From positions 1 through 64,000 of the forward strand of contig JACRBT010000018.1 of NCBI GenBank assembly GCA_016234445.1: a stretch of 64,000 nt of DNA, read 5' to 3'. Made by a program: the position numbers and the translations under genes. Positions 24,294-33,374 of this stretch are shown here, in pieces; position 1 is the stretch's first letter; every line of letters starts with the position of its first letter. The notes under the pieces are model-generated. The model did not search any database. It saw only the letters and a program-made list of their open reading frames with translations, and was not told the DNA's origin. The stretch is from Chloroflexota bacterium. GTDB lineage: Bacteria; Chloroflexota; Dehalococcoidia; Tepidiformales; Tepidiformaceae.

Positions 24294-26237
24294 GTGTTTC
24301 GAAGCGTGCTCGTGGCGAACCGGGGCGAAATTGCCGTGCGCGTTTGCCGGACCCTGCGGCGGATGGGGATCCGCTCCGTCGTCGTCTGTTCGATCCCCGA
24401 CCGGCACAGCCTGGCCGTGCGGAGCGCCGGCGCGAGCGTGCTCATCGAGGGCTACAGCGCCGCGGAGAGCTACCTGGACGCCGACGCGGTGATCGCGGCC
24501 GCGAAGGCCCAGGGCTGCGAGGCCATCCACCCGGGCTACGGCTTCCTGAGCGAACGCGCGGACTTCGCCGCACGCTGCGCCGCCGAGGGCATCGTCTTCA
24601 TCGGGCCGCCGCCGGCGGTCCTGCGGGGGCTGGGGGACAAGGCGGCGGCGCGGCAGCTCGCGGTCTCGAACGGCGTCCCTGTCGTGCCCGGCTGGGACGG
24701 TGCGGACGACGACGCCACCCTCGTCCGCGAGGCGGCGAAGATCGGCTTCCCGGTGATGGTGAAGGCGCGAGGCGGGGGTGGCGGCCGGGGCATGCGCGAG
24801 GTGTTCGCGCCGGCCGAACTGCCGGAAGCGCTGGCCAGCGCCCGGCGCGAGGCGCTCTCCGCCTTCGGCGACGGCGGGCTGCTGCTGGAGAAACTGGTCA
24901 CGAACGCCCACCACGTCGAGGTGCAGGTGCTGGCCGACGCTCACGGCAACGTCATCCACCTCGGGGAGCGCGACTGCTCGGTCCAGCGCCGCCACCAGAA
25001 GCTGATCGAGGAGACGCCCAGCCCGGTCGTCGACGCCGCCCTTCGCCGGGAGCTCACCGGCGCGGCCTTGCGGCTGGCGCGGGCGATCGGCTACGTCAAC
25101 GCGGGGACGTTCGAGTTCCTCGTCGGCGAGCCTTCGGGGGACGGCGCGCGGCCCTTCTACTTCCTCGAGGTGAACCCCCGGCTCCAGGTCGAACACCCCG
25201 TGACGGAGCTGGTGACGGGCCTCGACCTGGTCGAACTCCAGCTGCGCGTCGCCGCGGGCGAACGGCTGCCGTTCGGGCAGGACGCCATCGCCTTCTCCGG
25301 CCACGCGGTCGAGTTCCGGGTCAACGCCGAGGACCCCTGGGATAGCTTCCGCCCGAGCGCTGGACGTGTCGCCCACGCCGCCTGGCCGGGGAACACTCGC
25401 TGCGACCGGGGCTACGAAGCCGGGGACACGGTGCCCTCGCAGTACGACTCGCTCGCCGGCAAGGTGCTCCTCCACGGCGCCACCCGGGAGGATGCGCTGG
25501 CGCAGGCGGACGCGGCGCTCTCTGGCGTTTCCCTCGCGCCGCTGCGGACGAACGTCGAACTCCACCGGGAAGTGCTGCGGACCGCCGCCTTCCGTGCCGG
25601 CGACGCTTCCATCGACTGGCTGGAAGGCGTACTCCCGGGGCTGCTCGCCGGCGCGATCGCCCCCGCCGCGGCCTGGATCGCGGCAGCGGCGTCACGGGTC
25701 GCACCGATCCGGCCGGTGATGGGTGGCCCGACCCGCTGCTGGCTCAGCGACGGCCACCAAACCCGCGCCGTCGACGTCGAGTTTCGCGACAGCCGCGGCG
25801 GTGAGGCCACGGTCCATTCCGCCGCCGGGGTGGAGCCGGCGAACTTCGCCGTTGAGGCGCGCCACACGTCCGGCGAGACAACAGTGCGGGTCGGGAATAC
25901 CGCCGTCGTCGTCCGGGCCGGGGAGGGCGATAGCGTCGCCTGCGAGGTGGATGGCCGCGTGTTCGAACTGGTGGCCGTGCCGCCGCCGCCACTCCCGCGC
26001 CGCACCCATGCCGCCGTCGATGGGGTCGCGGCCATCACGGCGCCGCTCGCGGGGACCATCGCCTCCGTCGCGGTCGGCGAGGGCGACGAGGTCGCGGAGG
26101 GGCAGCTCCTCCTCCTCCTGGAGGCGATGAAGATGGAGCACCGGATCACCGCCCCGTCGGCGGGGACGGTGAAGCGCCTCGCGGTTGCCGCCCGGGACGT
26201 GGTGCGCGAAGGCGACGTGCTGGTGGAGCTCGCCTGA
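24294..26237 (+). CDS. Biotin-dependent acyl-CoA carboxylase alpha subunit
   Basis: A 647-residue fused biotin carboxylase and biotin carboxyl carrier protein. The N-terminal domain starts VFRSVLVANRGEIAVRVCRT. The ATP-grasp loop is KARGGGGGRGM, and catalytic blocks include GERDCSVQRRHQKLIEE and FLEVNPRLQVEHPVTELVTG. The carrier domain carries the biotin lysine in LLLLEAMKMEHRI (Lys about 613). This subunit charges biotin with carbonate and needs a carboxyltransferase partner; none is adjacent. It could be acetyl-, propionyl- or methylcrotonyl-CoA carboxylase. GTG is chosen as start because of the TAGCCT just before it. Confidence 0.92.
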   Translation: MFRSVLVANRGEIAVRVCRTLRRMGIRSVVVCSIPDRHSLAVRSAGASVLIEGYSAAESYLDADAVIAAAKAQGCEAIHPGYGFLSERADFAARCAAEGIVFIGPPPAVLRGLGDKAAARQLAVSNGVPVVPGWDGADDDATLVREAAKIGFPVMVKARGGGGGRGMREVFAPAELPEALASARREALSAFGDGGLLLEKLVTNAHHVEVQVLADAHGNVIHLGERDCSVQRRHQKLIEETPSPVVDAALRRELTGAALRLARAIGYVNAGTFEFLVGEPSGDGARPFYFLEVNPRLQVEHPVTELVTGLDLVELQLRVAAGERLPFGQDAIAFSGHAVEFRVNAEDPWDSFRPSAGRVAHAAWPGNTRCDRGYEAGDTVPSQYDSLAGKVLLHGATREDALAQADAALSGVSLAPLRTNVELHREVLRTAAFRAGDASIDWLEGVLPGLLAGAIAPAAAWIAAAASRVAPIRPVMGGPTRCWLSDGHQTRAVDVEFRDSRGGEATVHSAAGVEPANFAVEARHTSGETTVRVGNTAVVVRAGEGDSVACEVDGRVFELVAVPPPPLPRRTHAAVDGVAAITAPLAGTIASVAVGEGDEVAEGQLLLLLEAMKMEHRITAPSAGTVKRLAVAARDVVREGDVLVELA

Positions 26238-26258
26238 GATCCACCAGCGCCCGCGGCC

Positions 26259-27278
26259 TCAGCTGACGAGCGTTCCCAGCACCTTCTCGACGTACTCCGG
26301 CGAGCCCATCGGCATGCCGATGCTGGGCATGTCGACGCCCAGCTGGCGGCGCTCTTCGATCCCCGCCGCGACGGTTTCGAGGTCGCCGAAGACGGCGGTC
26401 TCTTCGAGCATCCGGTCGCCCATCGCCGCCATGATCTCCGGGTTCGTGCCGAATGGCGGCGGGCGGTGCTCTTCGCCGGCCTTCCGCATCGCCGCGACTT
26501 CGGGGCCGAAGCCCTGCCGCGTCAGCATCTGGTGGTAGAAGTCGCCCATGTTGGTGACGTACCAGGAGATGCCGCCGGCCGCCTGGAACTTCGCCTTCTC
26601 CACGTCCTCGTTGATGACCGTCGTGATCGAAGCGATGCACTCGACGGCGTCGTCGGGGCGCGCTGCCTTGCGGCTGCCTTCACGGACGACTTCCTTGCCG
26701 GCTTCGAAGCGGGACTTCGGCCAGTAGATCGGCATCCAGCCGTCCGCGAACCCGCCGAGCTGCTTCATGCTCGCCGGCGAGATGGAGGCGATGTAGATGG
26801 GGATGTGCTTGCGGACGGGTTCGAAGAGGAGCTTAAAGCCGCGCTGGAGCTTGAAGATCTCGCCCTCGTAGAACACCTTCTCGCCGCTGACGATGAGGTT
26901 GATGATCTCGGAGTATTCCTTGAGTCGCTGGAGCGGCTTTTCGAACTTCTCGCCGTGCCAGTGTTCGATGACGCGCGACCCGGAGGTGCCGAGGCCGAGG
27001 ATGACGCGGCCGCCGCTGAGTTCGTCGAGCGTCGCGGCGGTCATCGCGAGGACTGCCGGGGAGCGGCCGAAGACGGGGGCGATGCCGGTGCCGAGCTTGA
27101 TCTTGCTCGTCTGGAGGGCGATCTGGGTGAGGAGCGAGAACTGGTCGCGCCCCCAGGTCTCGGCCGTGAAGCAGGCTTCGACGCCAACTTCCTCGGCGAT
27201 CTTGACGCGCTTGATGATCTCTTTGGTCTGTTCGGGGTTGCCAGCGAACCCGACGGTGACTGCCAGCCGCTTTGCCAC
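26259..27278 (-). CDS. LLM-class F420-dependent oxidoreductase
   Basis: A 339-residue luciferase-like enzyme. It has the same blocks as the gene at 321: VACFTAETWGRDQFSLLTQI-like N-terminus, TLDELSGGRVILGLGTSGSR, HGEKFEKPLQRLKEYSEIIN, and GGFADGWMPIYWPKS. It is probably an F420-dependent dehydrogenase or reductase of an unknown metabolite. GTG 27278 is chosen: GAGG lies upstream and the N-terminus VAKRLAVTVGFAGN is typical. The frame is open further upstream, but only through non-coding sequence and the next gene on the antisense side. Confidence 0.88.
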   Translation of the reverse strand: MAKRLAVTVGFAGNPEQTKEIIKRVKIAEEVGVEACFTAETWGRDQFSLLTQIALQTSKIKLGTGIAPVFGRSPAVLAMTAATLDELSGGRVILGLGTSGSRVIEHWHGEKFEKPLQRLKEYSEIINLIVSGEKVFYEGEIFKLQRGFKLLFEPVRKHIPIYIASISPASMKQLGGFADGWMPIYWPKSRFEAGKEVVREGSRKAARPDDAVECIASITTVINEDVEKAKFQAAGGISWYVTNMGDFYHQMLTRQGFGPEVAAMRKAGEEHRPPPFGTNPEIMAAMGDRMLEETAVFGDLETVAAGIEERRQLGVDMPSIGMPMGSPEYVEKVLGTLVS

Positions 27279-27358
27279 GGTTGCCTCGATTCGTTTGTTC
27301 TTTCTAGAGTGGCCGAAGGCTAGCAAATGCAGGCGGGGGCGGCAAACGCGGGCGGCCG

Positions 27359-27724
27359 TTAGCGGGAGCGCCGCGCTCGCCGCACGCCCAGGATGGCCGC
27401 CGTGCTCACGGTCACGAGGACCAACGCGAGCGGGGCCTGCCACCAGGCGAAGGTGCGGTCGTTCGCGGCGCGCAGGGCGCTTGTGGTCAGGATGATGGCG
27501 ATGACGGCGCCGGCAGCGAGCGTGAACTGGCGTTCGCGCAGGGACGGGTCGCCGCGGTCGAGCAACCAGGCGGCGATCGCGGGGTAGCCGGTCGCGGTCA
27601 GGTAGATCAGCCCGACGGCGATGGCGAAGAGCCAGCCCTGGTCCGTCGCGCCGCCAACGATGTGGAGGGCGAAGGCCGCCGCGAAGATCACGAAGGCGAG
27701 GACGAGGGCGCGGGCGGCGTGCAT
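27359..27724 (-). CDS. Small four-helix membrane protein, function unknown
   Basis: A 121-residue hydrophobic protein with about four membrane segments (LVLAFVIFAAAFALHIVGGA, WLFAIAVGLIYLTATGYPAI, FTLAAGAVIAIILTTSAL, APLALVLVTVSTAAILGVRR) and an Arg-rich end (RRARRSR). It lies between rsmE and the LLM oxidoreductase on the same strand. It has its own TATCCT element seven bases before the ATG. No family recognised. Confidence 0.65.
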   Translation of the reverse strand: MHAARALVLAFVIFAAAFALHIVGGATDQGWLFAIAVGLIYLTATGYPAIAAWLLDRGDPSLRERQFTLAAGAVIAIILTTSALRAANDRTFAWWQAPLALVLVTVSTAAILGVRRARRSR

Positions 27725-27731
27725 GGTTTCG

Positions 27732-27737
27732 AGGATA
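27732..27737 (-). promoter_or_regulatory. -10 element TATCCT (leaderless layout)
   Basis: Reading the minus strand, TATCCT ends seven bases before ATG 27724. Confidence 0.5.
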
Positions 27738-27760
27738 CGGGACGCCCGGGTTGCGGGCAG

Positions 27761-28477
27761 TCAGGCCTGGAGGCTGCGGAGGAGGGCGACGGCGACGACC
27801 GCGGCGGTCTCCGCACGGAGGATGTGCGGGCCGAACGCCACCGTGAGCGCGCCGGCTGCTTTCGCCCGCGCGACTTCGGCTTCGCTGAAGCCGCCCTCGG
27901 GACCAATCGCGGCGATCACGCGTCCCCGCGCCGGGAGCAGTGGGACGGCTTCTTGCCAGGGCATCCCTCCCCGGGCGCCGATGACCAGCGGCGTCCGCAA
28001 GTGGTCGAGGAGACGGTCGAAGTGACCAGGCGCTTCGACGACGGGGAGGTAGAGCCGCCCGCACTGCTCCGAGGCTTCGACGGCGAGCCGGCCCCAGCGT
28101 TCGAGGCGGGCCGCGGAGGCGTCTTCGCCCCGGGCGGCGTGCTCGGTGACCAGCGGGCGGATGATGTCGGCGCCGGCCTCGGTGCACTTCTCCACGGCCC
28201 AGTCGAAGCGGTTGGCCCGGACCATCCCGCACCAGACCTCGACCGTCAGCAACGGCGGCGGCTCCTGCCGGACGAGTTCCTCGATGGTCGCGTGGACGCT
28301 CCCGCGGACGCTGCCTTCGACGCGGGCGCGCCATTCGCGGCCATCGCCGCCGAAGACGAGGAAGGTGTCCCCTTCGCGCAGGCGCATGACCGCGCCGAGG
28401 CGCCGCGACTGGTCGCCATCCAGGACCGTCCGGCCCGGGGTCGCATGCGGGAGGTAGAGGCGGGGGACGTGGGCCAC
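27761..28477 (-). CDS. rsmE: 16S rRNA m3U1498 methyltransferase RsmE
   Basis: A 238-residue SPOUT methyltransferase that methylates U1498 of 16S rRNA. The N-terminal PUA-like part starts VAHVPRLYLPHATPGRTVLD. The SPOUT knot has the hallmark RVIAAIGPEGGFSEAEVARA and a C-terminal HILRAETAAVVAVALL. The start is GTG 28477, with TACGAT six bases upstream. It lies 19 bp after the alpha-galactosidase stop but appears to have its own promoter. Confidence 0.93.
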   Translation of the reverse strand: MAHVPRLYLPHATPGRTVLDGDQSRRLGAVMRLREGDTFLVFGGDGREWRARVEGSVRGSVHATIEELVRQEPPPLLTVEVWCGMVRANRFDWAVEKCTEAGADIIRPLVTEHAARGEDASAARLERWGRLAVEASEQCGRLYLPVVEAPGHFDRLLDHLRTPLVIGARGGMPWQEAVPLLPARGRVIAAIGPEGGFSEAEVARAKAAGALTVAFGPHILRAETAAVVAVALLRSLQA

Positions 28478-28483
28478 GGGGGA

Positions 28484-28489
28484 ATCGTA
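28484..28489 (-). promoter_or_regulatory. -10 element TACGAT of rsmE (leaderless layout)
   Basis: Minus-strand TACGAT ends six bases before GTG 28477, inside the 19-bp gap to the upstream gene. Confidence 0.5.
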
Positions 28490-28496
28490 CGCCGGG

Positions 28497-30443
28497 TCAG
28501 TCGAACCAGCGCATCTCGCCCGGTTCGAGGTCGACTTCGAACACCTGCCCGCGGGCCTCGACGGCGATGGTGCGGCGGCGGGAAGCGTCGTTGCGGACCT
28601 GGATGCGGCCACTGACCTGGCGCTGGAAGAGGCCGGCATAGCCCAGGTTGCCGGTGTCCCCGACCACGCGCGGCGTCGGCCCGGGCGCGGCCACCTGCCA
28701 GAGCGCGCCTTCGTGAGGCCGGAGCAGGATGTCGCCGGCGCCGATGACGCGGCCGTTCCAGGCGTCGAACCCGACCTCGCCCGGCTCCAGGTATTCGCTC
28801 ACGACCACCCAGCGGGGCTCGTCCGACCAGTTGAGGATGCCGACCAGCGCGCGCCCATCTTCGAGCCGCGCCCGCCAGGCGGAAGCGACGGGCCCCTCCG
28901 AGGGGTTGACCGGCCGGGCGGCAACGCCTGTGGGCGGGAAGAGCGCGAGGGCGAGGTCCCGACGCCCGGGGCTGACGTTCGGGAGGTTGTCGCTGGCCAC
29001 GACCATGCCACCGCTGAGGGCGATGCCCGTGGCAAGGAAGCGCACCTCGGCTTCGTTGAGGGCGGTGTCGGTGTCGCGGACGATGAGGCAGTCCGGGTCG
29101 TTCGCCCACCAGCGGCGGTGCATCCAGTTTCGCTGGAGGGTGAGGCGCATTGCGTGCTTCACCGAGGGGTTCGGGCCGTCCGCCCAGAGTTCCTTCACGT
29201 CGGGGCCGACACGCATGGCGTCGACGAGGCCGAGGGCGGGGCCGAAGTGGCAGGTGCAGCCGAGGATGAAGGTGCCGTCGCCCGCCTCGTCACGGATGAT
29301 TTCGAGGCCGCGGCGGAGGTTCGCCGGGGCGGTGGTCCCGGGCGCGTGGTAGCGCACGGCGGCGGGCGAGCGGGCGGCGAAGGCGAGCGCGTCGAGCTTC
29401 AGGTACTCGTAGCCCCACTCCCCCACGACGGTGCGGACGACGTTGCGAAGCCACGCCTCGGAGGCGGGGTGGGTGCAGTCGAGGACGGCGCAGCGGCCCA
29501 GCCAGGTCTGGACGAAGACCGTCTCGCCCGCGTGGGTCTTCAGGGCCATCTCCGGGTGGTCGTGGAGGACGGCGGAATCTTCGTGCATGACGAACGGCGC
29601 CAGCCAGAGCCCGGGCTTGTAGCCAGCTTCCCGGATTCGCGCGGCGAGGGCCGCCATCCCGGATGGGAACTTCGCGTTCGGGGTCAACCAGTCGCCGGTG
29701 TGTGCCTGGAAGCCGTCGTCGATCTGAACGTACTCGGCCGGGTGGTGGTCCCGGGCCATCTCCTCCAGGTTCGCCACCACGTCGGCTTCGCTCACGCGGT
29801 TGTAGAAGTAGTACCAGCTGCACCAGCCGGTGGGGACGTGGCCGGGGACGCGGGCGTGCATCTCCTGGGCGGCGTCGGCGGCGTACGCCTCCATCTGGAC
29901 CACGGGGTCGCGGCCGGTCGCGAGGAGCACGGGCGGCAGTTCGACCGACTCGCCGGGGGCCAGCTCGACGCCTTCGAGGTCGAAGACGAAGACGAGCGAC
30001 ATCAGGGTTTCGTCGCCCTCGTCCGTCTCGATCTCGATGTCGAAGAAGAAGCGGTCCATGCGGAGCGACCCGGCGACAAGCACGGGCTGGGCCTGCGACG
30101 GGAGGACGAGGACGACCTGTTCGCGGCTGACGTAGCGCCGCCCGCCGTCGTCGAGGGCGCGGACGGATGCGCCTTCGTAGCCTTCGGGCATGGGTTCGCC
30201 GAAGTTGCGGACGAAGGCGTCCGTCTGCATGTAGCGGCCCTGGAGCCATGCCCAGCCGGCGGCGGCCGAGAGCCCGAGGTCGGCGACGAGGCGGACGTCG
30301 CCCGGGCGGACGGCGGCGGCCGACTTGTTGGTGACGGTGTTCCAGAGGCGGCCGCGGGCGGGGTCAAAGCGCGTGCCGACGACGAGGCCGGGCGCGGCTT
30401 CGGCCGTGAGTTCGAGGTTCCAGGGGAGAGTCATTGCCGTCAT
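28497..30443 (-). CDS. Alpha-galactosidase (GH36/clan GH-D)
   Basis: A 648-residue glycoside hydrolase that releases alpha-linked galactose. A beta-sandwich N-terminal domain (about 1-200) precedes the TIM barrel: VPTGWCSWYYFYNRVSE, AEYVQIDDGFQAHTGDW, the nucleophile region GYEYLKLDALAFA, and the acid/base region MRVGPDVKELW. A C-terminal beta domain follows. ATG 30443 overlaps the stop of the nucleotidyltransferase gene by one base (TAATG). It carries no signal peptide, so it acts on imported oligosaccharides. Last gene of the galactoside operon. Confidence 0.88.
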   Translation of the reverse strand: MTAMTLPWNLELTAEAAPGLVVGTRFDPARGRLWNTVTNKSAAAVRPGDVRLVADLGLSAAAGWAWLQGRYMQTDAFVRNFGEPMPEGYEGASVRALDDGGRRYVSREQVVLVLPSQAQPVLVAGSLRMDRFFFDIEIETDEGDETLMSLVFVFDLEGVELAPGESVELPPVLLATGRDPVVQMEAYAADAAQEMHARVPGHVPTGWCSWYYFYNRVSEADVVANLEEMARDHHPAEYVQIDDGFQAHTGDWLTPNAKFPSGMAALAARIREAGYKPGLWLAPFVMHEDSAVLHDHPEMALKTHAGETVFVQTWLGRCAVLDCTHPASEAWLRNVVRTVVGEWGYEYLKLDALAFAARSPAAVRYHAPGTTAPANLRRGLEIIRDEAGDGTFILGCTCHFGPALGLVDAMRVGPDVKELWADGPNPSVKHAMRLTLQRNWMHRRWWANDPDCLIVRDTDTALNEAEVRFLATGIALSGGMVVASDNLPNVSPGRRDLALALFPPTGVAARPVNPSEGPVASAWRARLEDGRALVGILNWSDEPRWVVVSEYLEPGEVGFDAWNGRVIGAGDILLRPHEGALWQVAAPGPTPRVVGDTGNLGYAGLFQRQVSGRIQVRNDASRRRTIAVEARGQVFEVDLEPGEMRWFD

Positions 30444-31165
30444 TATCGCCGCCGGTAGGCTTCCCGCGCCCGTTCGAGGTCTTCGGGGGTGCCGATGTCG
30501 AACCAGGGGCCTTCCATCGGGACCGCGCGGACGCGTGCGCCGGACTCGACGAGGGCCGCGATCGCGCCGGGGAGTTCGTATTCGCCCCGGGCCGAGGGCT
30601 GGAGCCGCTCGATCTCCGGCCAGATGGAAGGCCCGAGGACGCCGAAGCCGGCGTTGTTCCAGCGAGTCGTCGAGGTCCCCTTCGGCGGCTTCTCGACCAT
30701 GCGCGTGACCATGCCGTCTTCGCCGATGTAGACCGCGCCGCCGGCCCAGGGGTCGTCGACTTCGTTCACGGCGATGGCGGCGTCGGCCAGGCGCGAGGCG
30801 CGGATGACGTTGCGGTAGTTTTCGGGCCGGACGAGGATGTCGCCCCAGCCGAAGAAGAAGCGCTCCTCGCCGAGCCACTCCCGGGCGAGGGAGAGAGCCC
30901 GCGCGGTGCCTTCGAGCCGTTCCTGCCGCACATAACGAATCGCAAGCCCGGATTCGGCGCCGTTCCCAATCTCGGCCTCGAGAAGCTCGGCGTGGTGGCC
31001 GGTGACGATCGTGACCTCTTCGATCCCGGCCCGGGCGAGCCCCGAAAGGACGCGGGCGATGATCGGCATGCCGCCGACGTCGAGGAGCGGCTTCGGGTAG
31101 TTGGCGGTGATGGCGCCGAGCCGCGTCCCCCGCCCGGCGGCAAGGAGGACGGCCGTCGTGGTCAC
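30443..31165 (-). CDS. Sugar-1-phosphate nucleotidyltransferase
   Basis: A 240-residue enzyme of the RmlA/GlmU-like fold that joins a sugar-1-phosphate to an NTP. The signature TAVLLAAGRGTRLGAITANY is followed by PKPLLDVGGMPIIARVL; FFGWGDILVRPENYR holds the metal aspartate; and VEKPPKGTST follows. GTG 31165 overlaps the galK stop (GTGA), and its stop overlaps the alpha-galactosidase start. Placed between galactokinase and alpha-galactosidase, it may use galactose-1-phosphate directly; this is inference. Confidence 0.88.
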   Translation of the reverse strand: MTTTAVLLAAGRGTRLGAITANYPKPLLDVGGMPIIARVLSGLARAGIEEVTIVTGHHAELLEAEIGNGAESGLAIRYVRQERLEGTARALSLAREWLGEERFFFGWGDILVRPENYRNVIRASRLADAAIAVNEVDDPWAGGAVYIGEDGMVTRMVEKPPKGTSTTRWNNAGFGVLGPSIWPEIERLQPSARGEYELPGAIAALVESGARVRAVPMEGPWFDIGTPEDLERAREAYRRR

Positions 31166-32415
31166 AGCAGGGAGAGGCCGCCCGAGGCCCGGACTTCGAA
31201 GGCGGGGCCGCCGGTGGCCGCTTCCGCGGCGGCGATCACGGCCGCGACCGAGGCTGGCGCGCAGGCGGCGACGGCGAACCCCCCGAAACCGGCGCCGGTC
31301 AGCCGCGCCCCGAATGCTCCCGCCTTGCGCATGGCAGCGCAGATGCGGTCGAGGGCCGGGGTGCTGCAGCGGAAGTCCTCGCGGAGGCTGTTGTGGGACT
31401 CGTTCAGGAGGCGGCCGAAGGCGGCGAGGTCGTTCGCTCGGAGGGCGGCCTCGGCTTCGTCCACGCGGACGGCTTCGGCGAGGATGTGGCGGGCGAGGCG
31501 CTTCACCGGCACCTTCGTCCGCGTGTCGAAGCGGTCGGCGGTGAGCTGGACCAGCCGCTCGAGTTCGACCCCGGCGCCGTGGGCGGCCTCCTGGGGCGAC
31601 ATCCGCTCGGGCAGTTCGTCCACGAGGATGTCGACCACGTCCACGTCCGCGACTTCGCAGAGCCGCGGCGGGGCGCCGATGTCGAGACCCACGCTGTCGG
31701 CGAGCATGGCCGCCGCTATCCGGGCGCCGACCACGCGTTCGTTGTAGGAGTCACGGGCGGAGGTGCCCTTTGGGGCCGCCTCGCCGGAATAGGCGACGAC
31801 GAGGGCCAGGCCCGGGGGCAGCGGCACAGCCCGTCGCGCCGGAGGGTCGAAGTCGATCCGGAGGGCGGTGCCGGCTTCGGCGAAGACGATCACTTCCTGG
31901 TCCATGCCGCCGGTTTCGACCCCGACGTGGCGCTCGGCGACGATCGCGCGCTGGACGATGGCCTCGCGGTCGAGCCCGGCGGCCCAAGCGTGGTTCAGGG
32001 CTTCGAGGAGGCCGCAGGTGAGCGCCGACGACGAGCTGAGGCCGCCCTCCCCAGGGAGGTCGCCGTCGACGAGGATTCGGGCGCCCGTTCCGGGGGCAGC
32101 GGCCGTGATCTCCGTGAGCGCGCCGGCGAGGTATCGATGCCAGGGCGCGCTCACGCCGGCGTTCGGGTGTTGCCGGTCGAGGGCCGCGTCGCCCTCGAAC
32201 GCTCCCGAAGCCGCCTCGACCATGCCCTCTGGCCCCGGCCCGGCGGCGATGAGGAGGGCGCGATCGATGGCGATCGGCAGCACCGGGAGGCCAGAGTAGT
32301 CGGTGTGTTCGCCAATCAGGTTGACGCGCCCGGGAGCGCGGACGACGACCGTCGGGTCTTCGCCGAAGCGCAGGCGGAAGGCGGTCCGGATGGAGTCAGG
32401 GGAGGGGGTGGGCAC
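31162..32415 (-). CDS. galK: Galactokinase
   Basis: A 417-residue GHMP kinase that phosphorylates galactose at C1. The galactokinase signature GRVNLIGEHTDYSGLPVLPI lies near the N-terminus. The GHMP ATP motif is LPGEGGLSSSSALTCGLLEA, the GGMDQEV loop carries the catalytic aspartate, and GARLTGAGFGGFAVA is motif 3. The start is GTG 32415, set by a TACATT six bases upstream. First gene of a three-gene operon; galT and galE are not in the window. Confidence 0.92.
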   Translation of the reverse strand: MPTPSPDSIRTAFRLRFGEDPTVVVRAPGRVNLIGEHTDYSGLPVLPIAIDRALLIAAGPGPEGMVEAASGAFEGDAALDRQHPNAGVSAPWHRYLAGALTEITAAAPGTGARILVDGDLPGEGGLSSSSALTCGLLEALNHAWAAGLDREAIVQRAIVAERHVGVETGGMDQEVIVFAEAGTALRIDFDPPARRAVPLPPGLALVVAYSGEAAPKGTSARDSYNERVVGARIAAAMLADSVGLDIGAPPRLCEVADVDVVDILVDELPERMSPQEAAHGAGVELERLVQLTADRFDTRTKVPVKRLARHILAEAVRVDEAEAALRANDLAAFGRLLNESHNSLREDFRCSTPALDRICAAMRKAGAFGARLTGAGFGGFAVAACAPASVAAVIAAAEAATGGPAFEVRASGGLSLL

Positions 32416-32421
32416 GGTTCG

Positions 32422-32427
32422 AATGTA
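32422..32427 (-). promoter_or_regulatory. -10 element TACATT of galK operon (leaderless layout)
   Basis: Minus-strand TACATT ends six bases before the GTG at 32415; no Shine-Dalgarno sequence lies between. Confidence 0.55.
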
Positions 32428-32492
32428 ACAGGTTCACCGCTTCGGGAACCGCGTGGTCCACCGGCTTGCCACTCCGCCGCGGCTGCCGGCTG

Positions 32493-33308
32493 CTACGCCT
32501 TCGGGCGCTCGCCGTAGCTGACCGCAAGCCCGGCCCGTGCGTCGGATTGGATGCCGTACTGGGGGATGGGGTAGCGGAGGCCGTTGGACGCCAGCCGGGT
32601 CATCCCCGCGATCGCCTTCGGCAGGTACTTTGGCGGCAGCGCCATCAGGAGCTCGTCGTCGAGCACGCCTCCGTAGCGCCGCTCCGCGAAGCAGGGGATC
32701 GAGAGGCTGGGCTGGCCCGTCGCCAGTGCCCGGCCCCACGAGTCCGCGCAGGAAGACTCGCCCACGACGCTCCAGTCGAACTTACGGTAGCCGCTCCACT
32801 GGAGGCCGTTGATGAAGAGGATCATCTGGCCGGGGGTCGCGTAGATCAGGCAGATGTCGGGCGGGTCGAGGCGGCCTGAGGTGAGCGGCGAGACGGCCAT
32901 CGCCTGGAAGCGGCCGTCGGGGACGGTGTCCATCGCGTGCTGGTGTGCGGACGAATCCTCGAGTGTTTCGAACCAGACGCCGGCCATGCCGCGCCCGGAG
33001 AGCCAGGCCTCGTCCCGCGGGTGAAGGCCGATGACGGCGCCGCACTGCGCTCCCACGAGGTCGTCGTTCGTGATCCCGACGGTCCAGCCGAGGCGGGCCG
33101 CCTGGGCGACGATCTGGTCGGTCGTGTGGATGGACTGCGGGCGGCGAATCCGCGGGACCGCCTCCATCTCGGCGACGGTCGCGTACAGCTTCATGCCGAT
33201 GGGCGTGGTTTTCAGGCGGAGGAGCCCGTTGAGGTCGTCGACGATCTGCTTCCAGTCGTAGCTGGCGGGTTCTTCGACGGCGATGTCGGAGGAGGAGATG
33301 AGCGACAC
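32493..33308 (-). CDS. DUF169-domain protein
   Basis: A 271-residue protein of the DUF169 family, whose function is not established. The family blocks visible are TTPIGMKLYATVAEME, DLVGAQCGAVIGLHPRD with the conserved cysteine, DICLIYATPGQMILFINGLQ, ESSCADSWGRALATGQPSLS and IPCFAERRYGGVLDDELLMA. Several conserved cysteines hint at a metal or heme site, but none is proven. GTG 33308 has GGGAGG six bases upstream. Divergent from the HAD gene. Confidence 0.85.
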   Translation of the reverse strand: MSLISSSDIAVEEPASYDWKQIVDDLNGLLRLKTTPIGMKLYATVAEMEAVPRIRRPQSIHTTDQIVAQAARLGWTVGITNDDLVGAQCGAVIGLHPRDEAWLSGRGMAGVWFETLEDSSAHQHAMDTVPDGRFQAMAVSPLTSGRLDPPDICLIYATPGQMILFINGLQWSGYRKFDWSVVGESSCADSWGRALATGQPSLSIPCFAERRYGGVLDDELLMALPPKYLPKAIAGMTRLASNGLRYPIPQYGIQSDARAGLAVSYGERPKA

Positions 33309-33363
33309 GGCAGGCCTCCCGGTGGTGTGGCCCGATGATAGCTGCCCCGGCGGGGCGCGTCCT

Positions 33364-33369
33364 ACACTG
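33364..33369 (+). promoter_or_regulatory. -10 element TACACT (leaderless layout)
   Basis: TACACT ends five bases before ATG 33375. Confidence 0.5.
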
Positions 33370-33374
33370 CCGGG

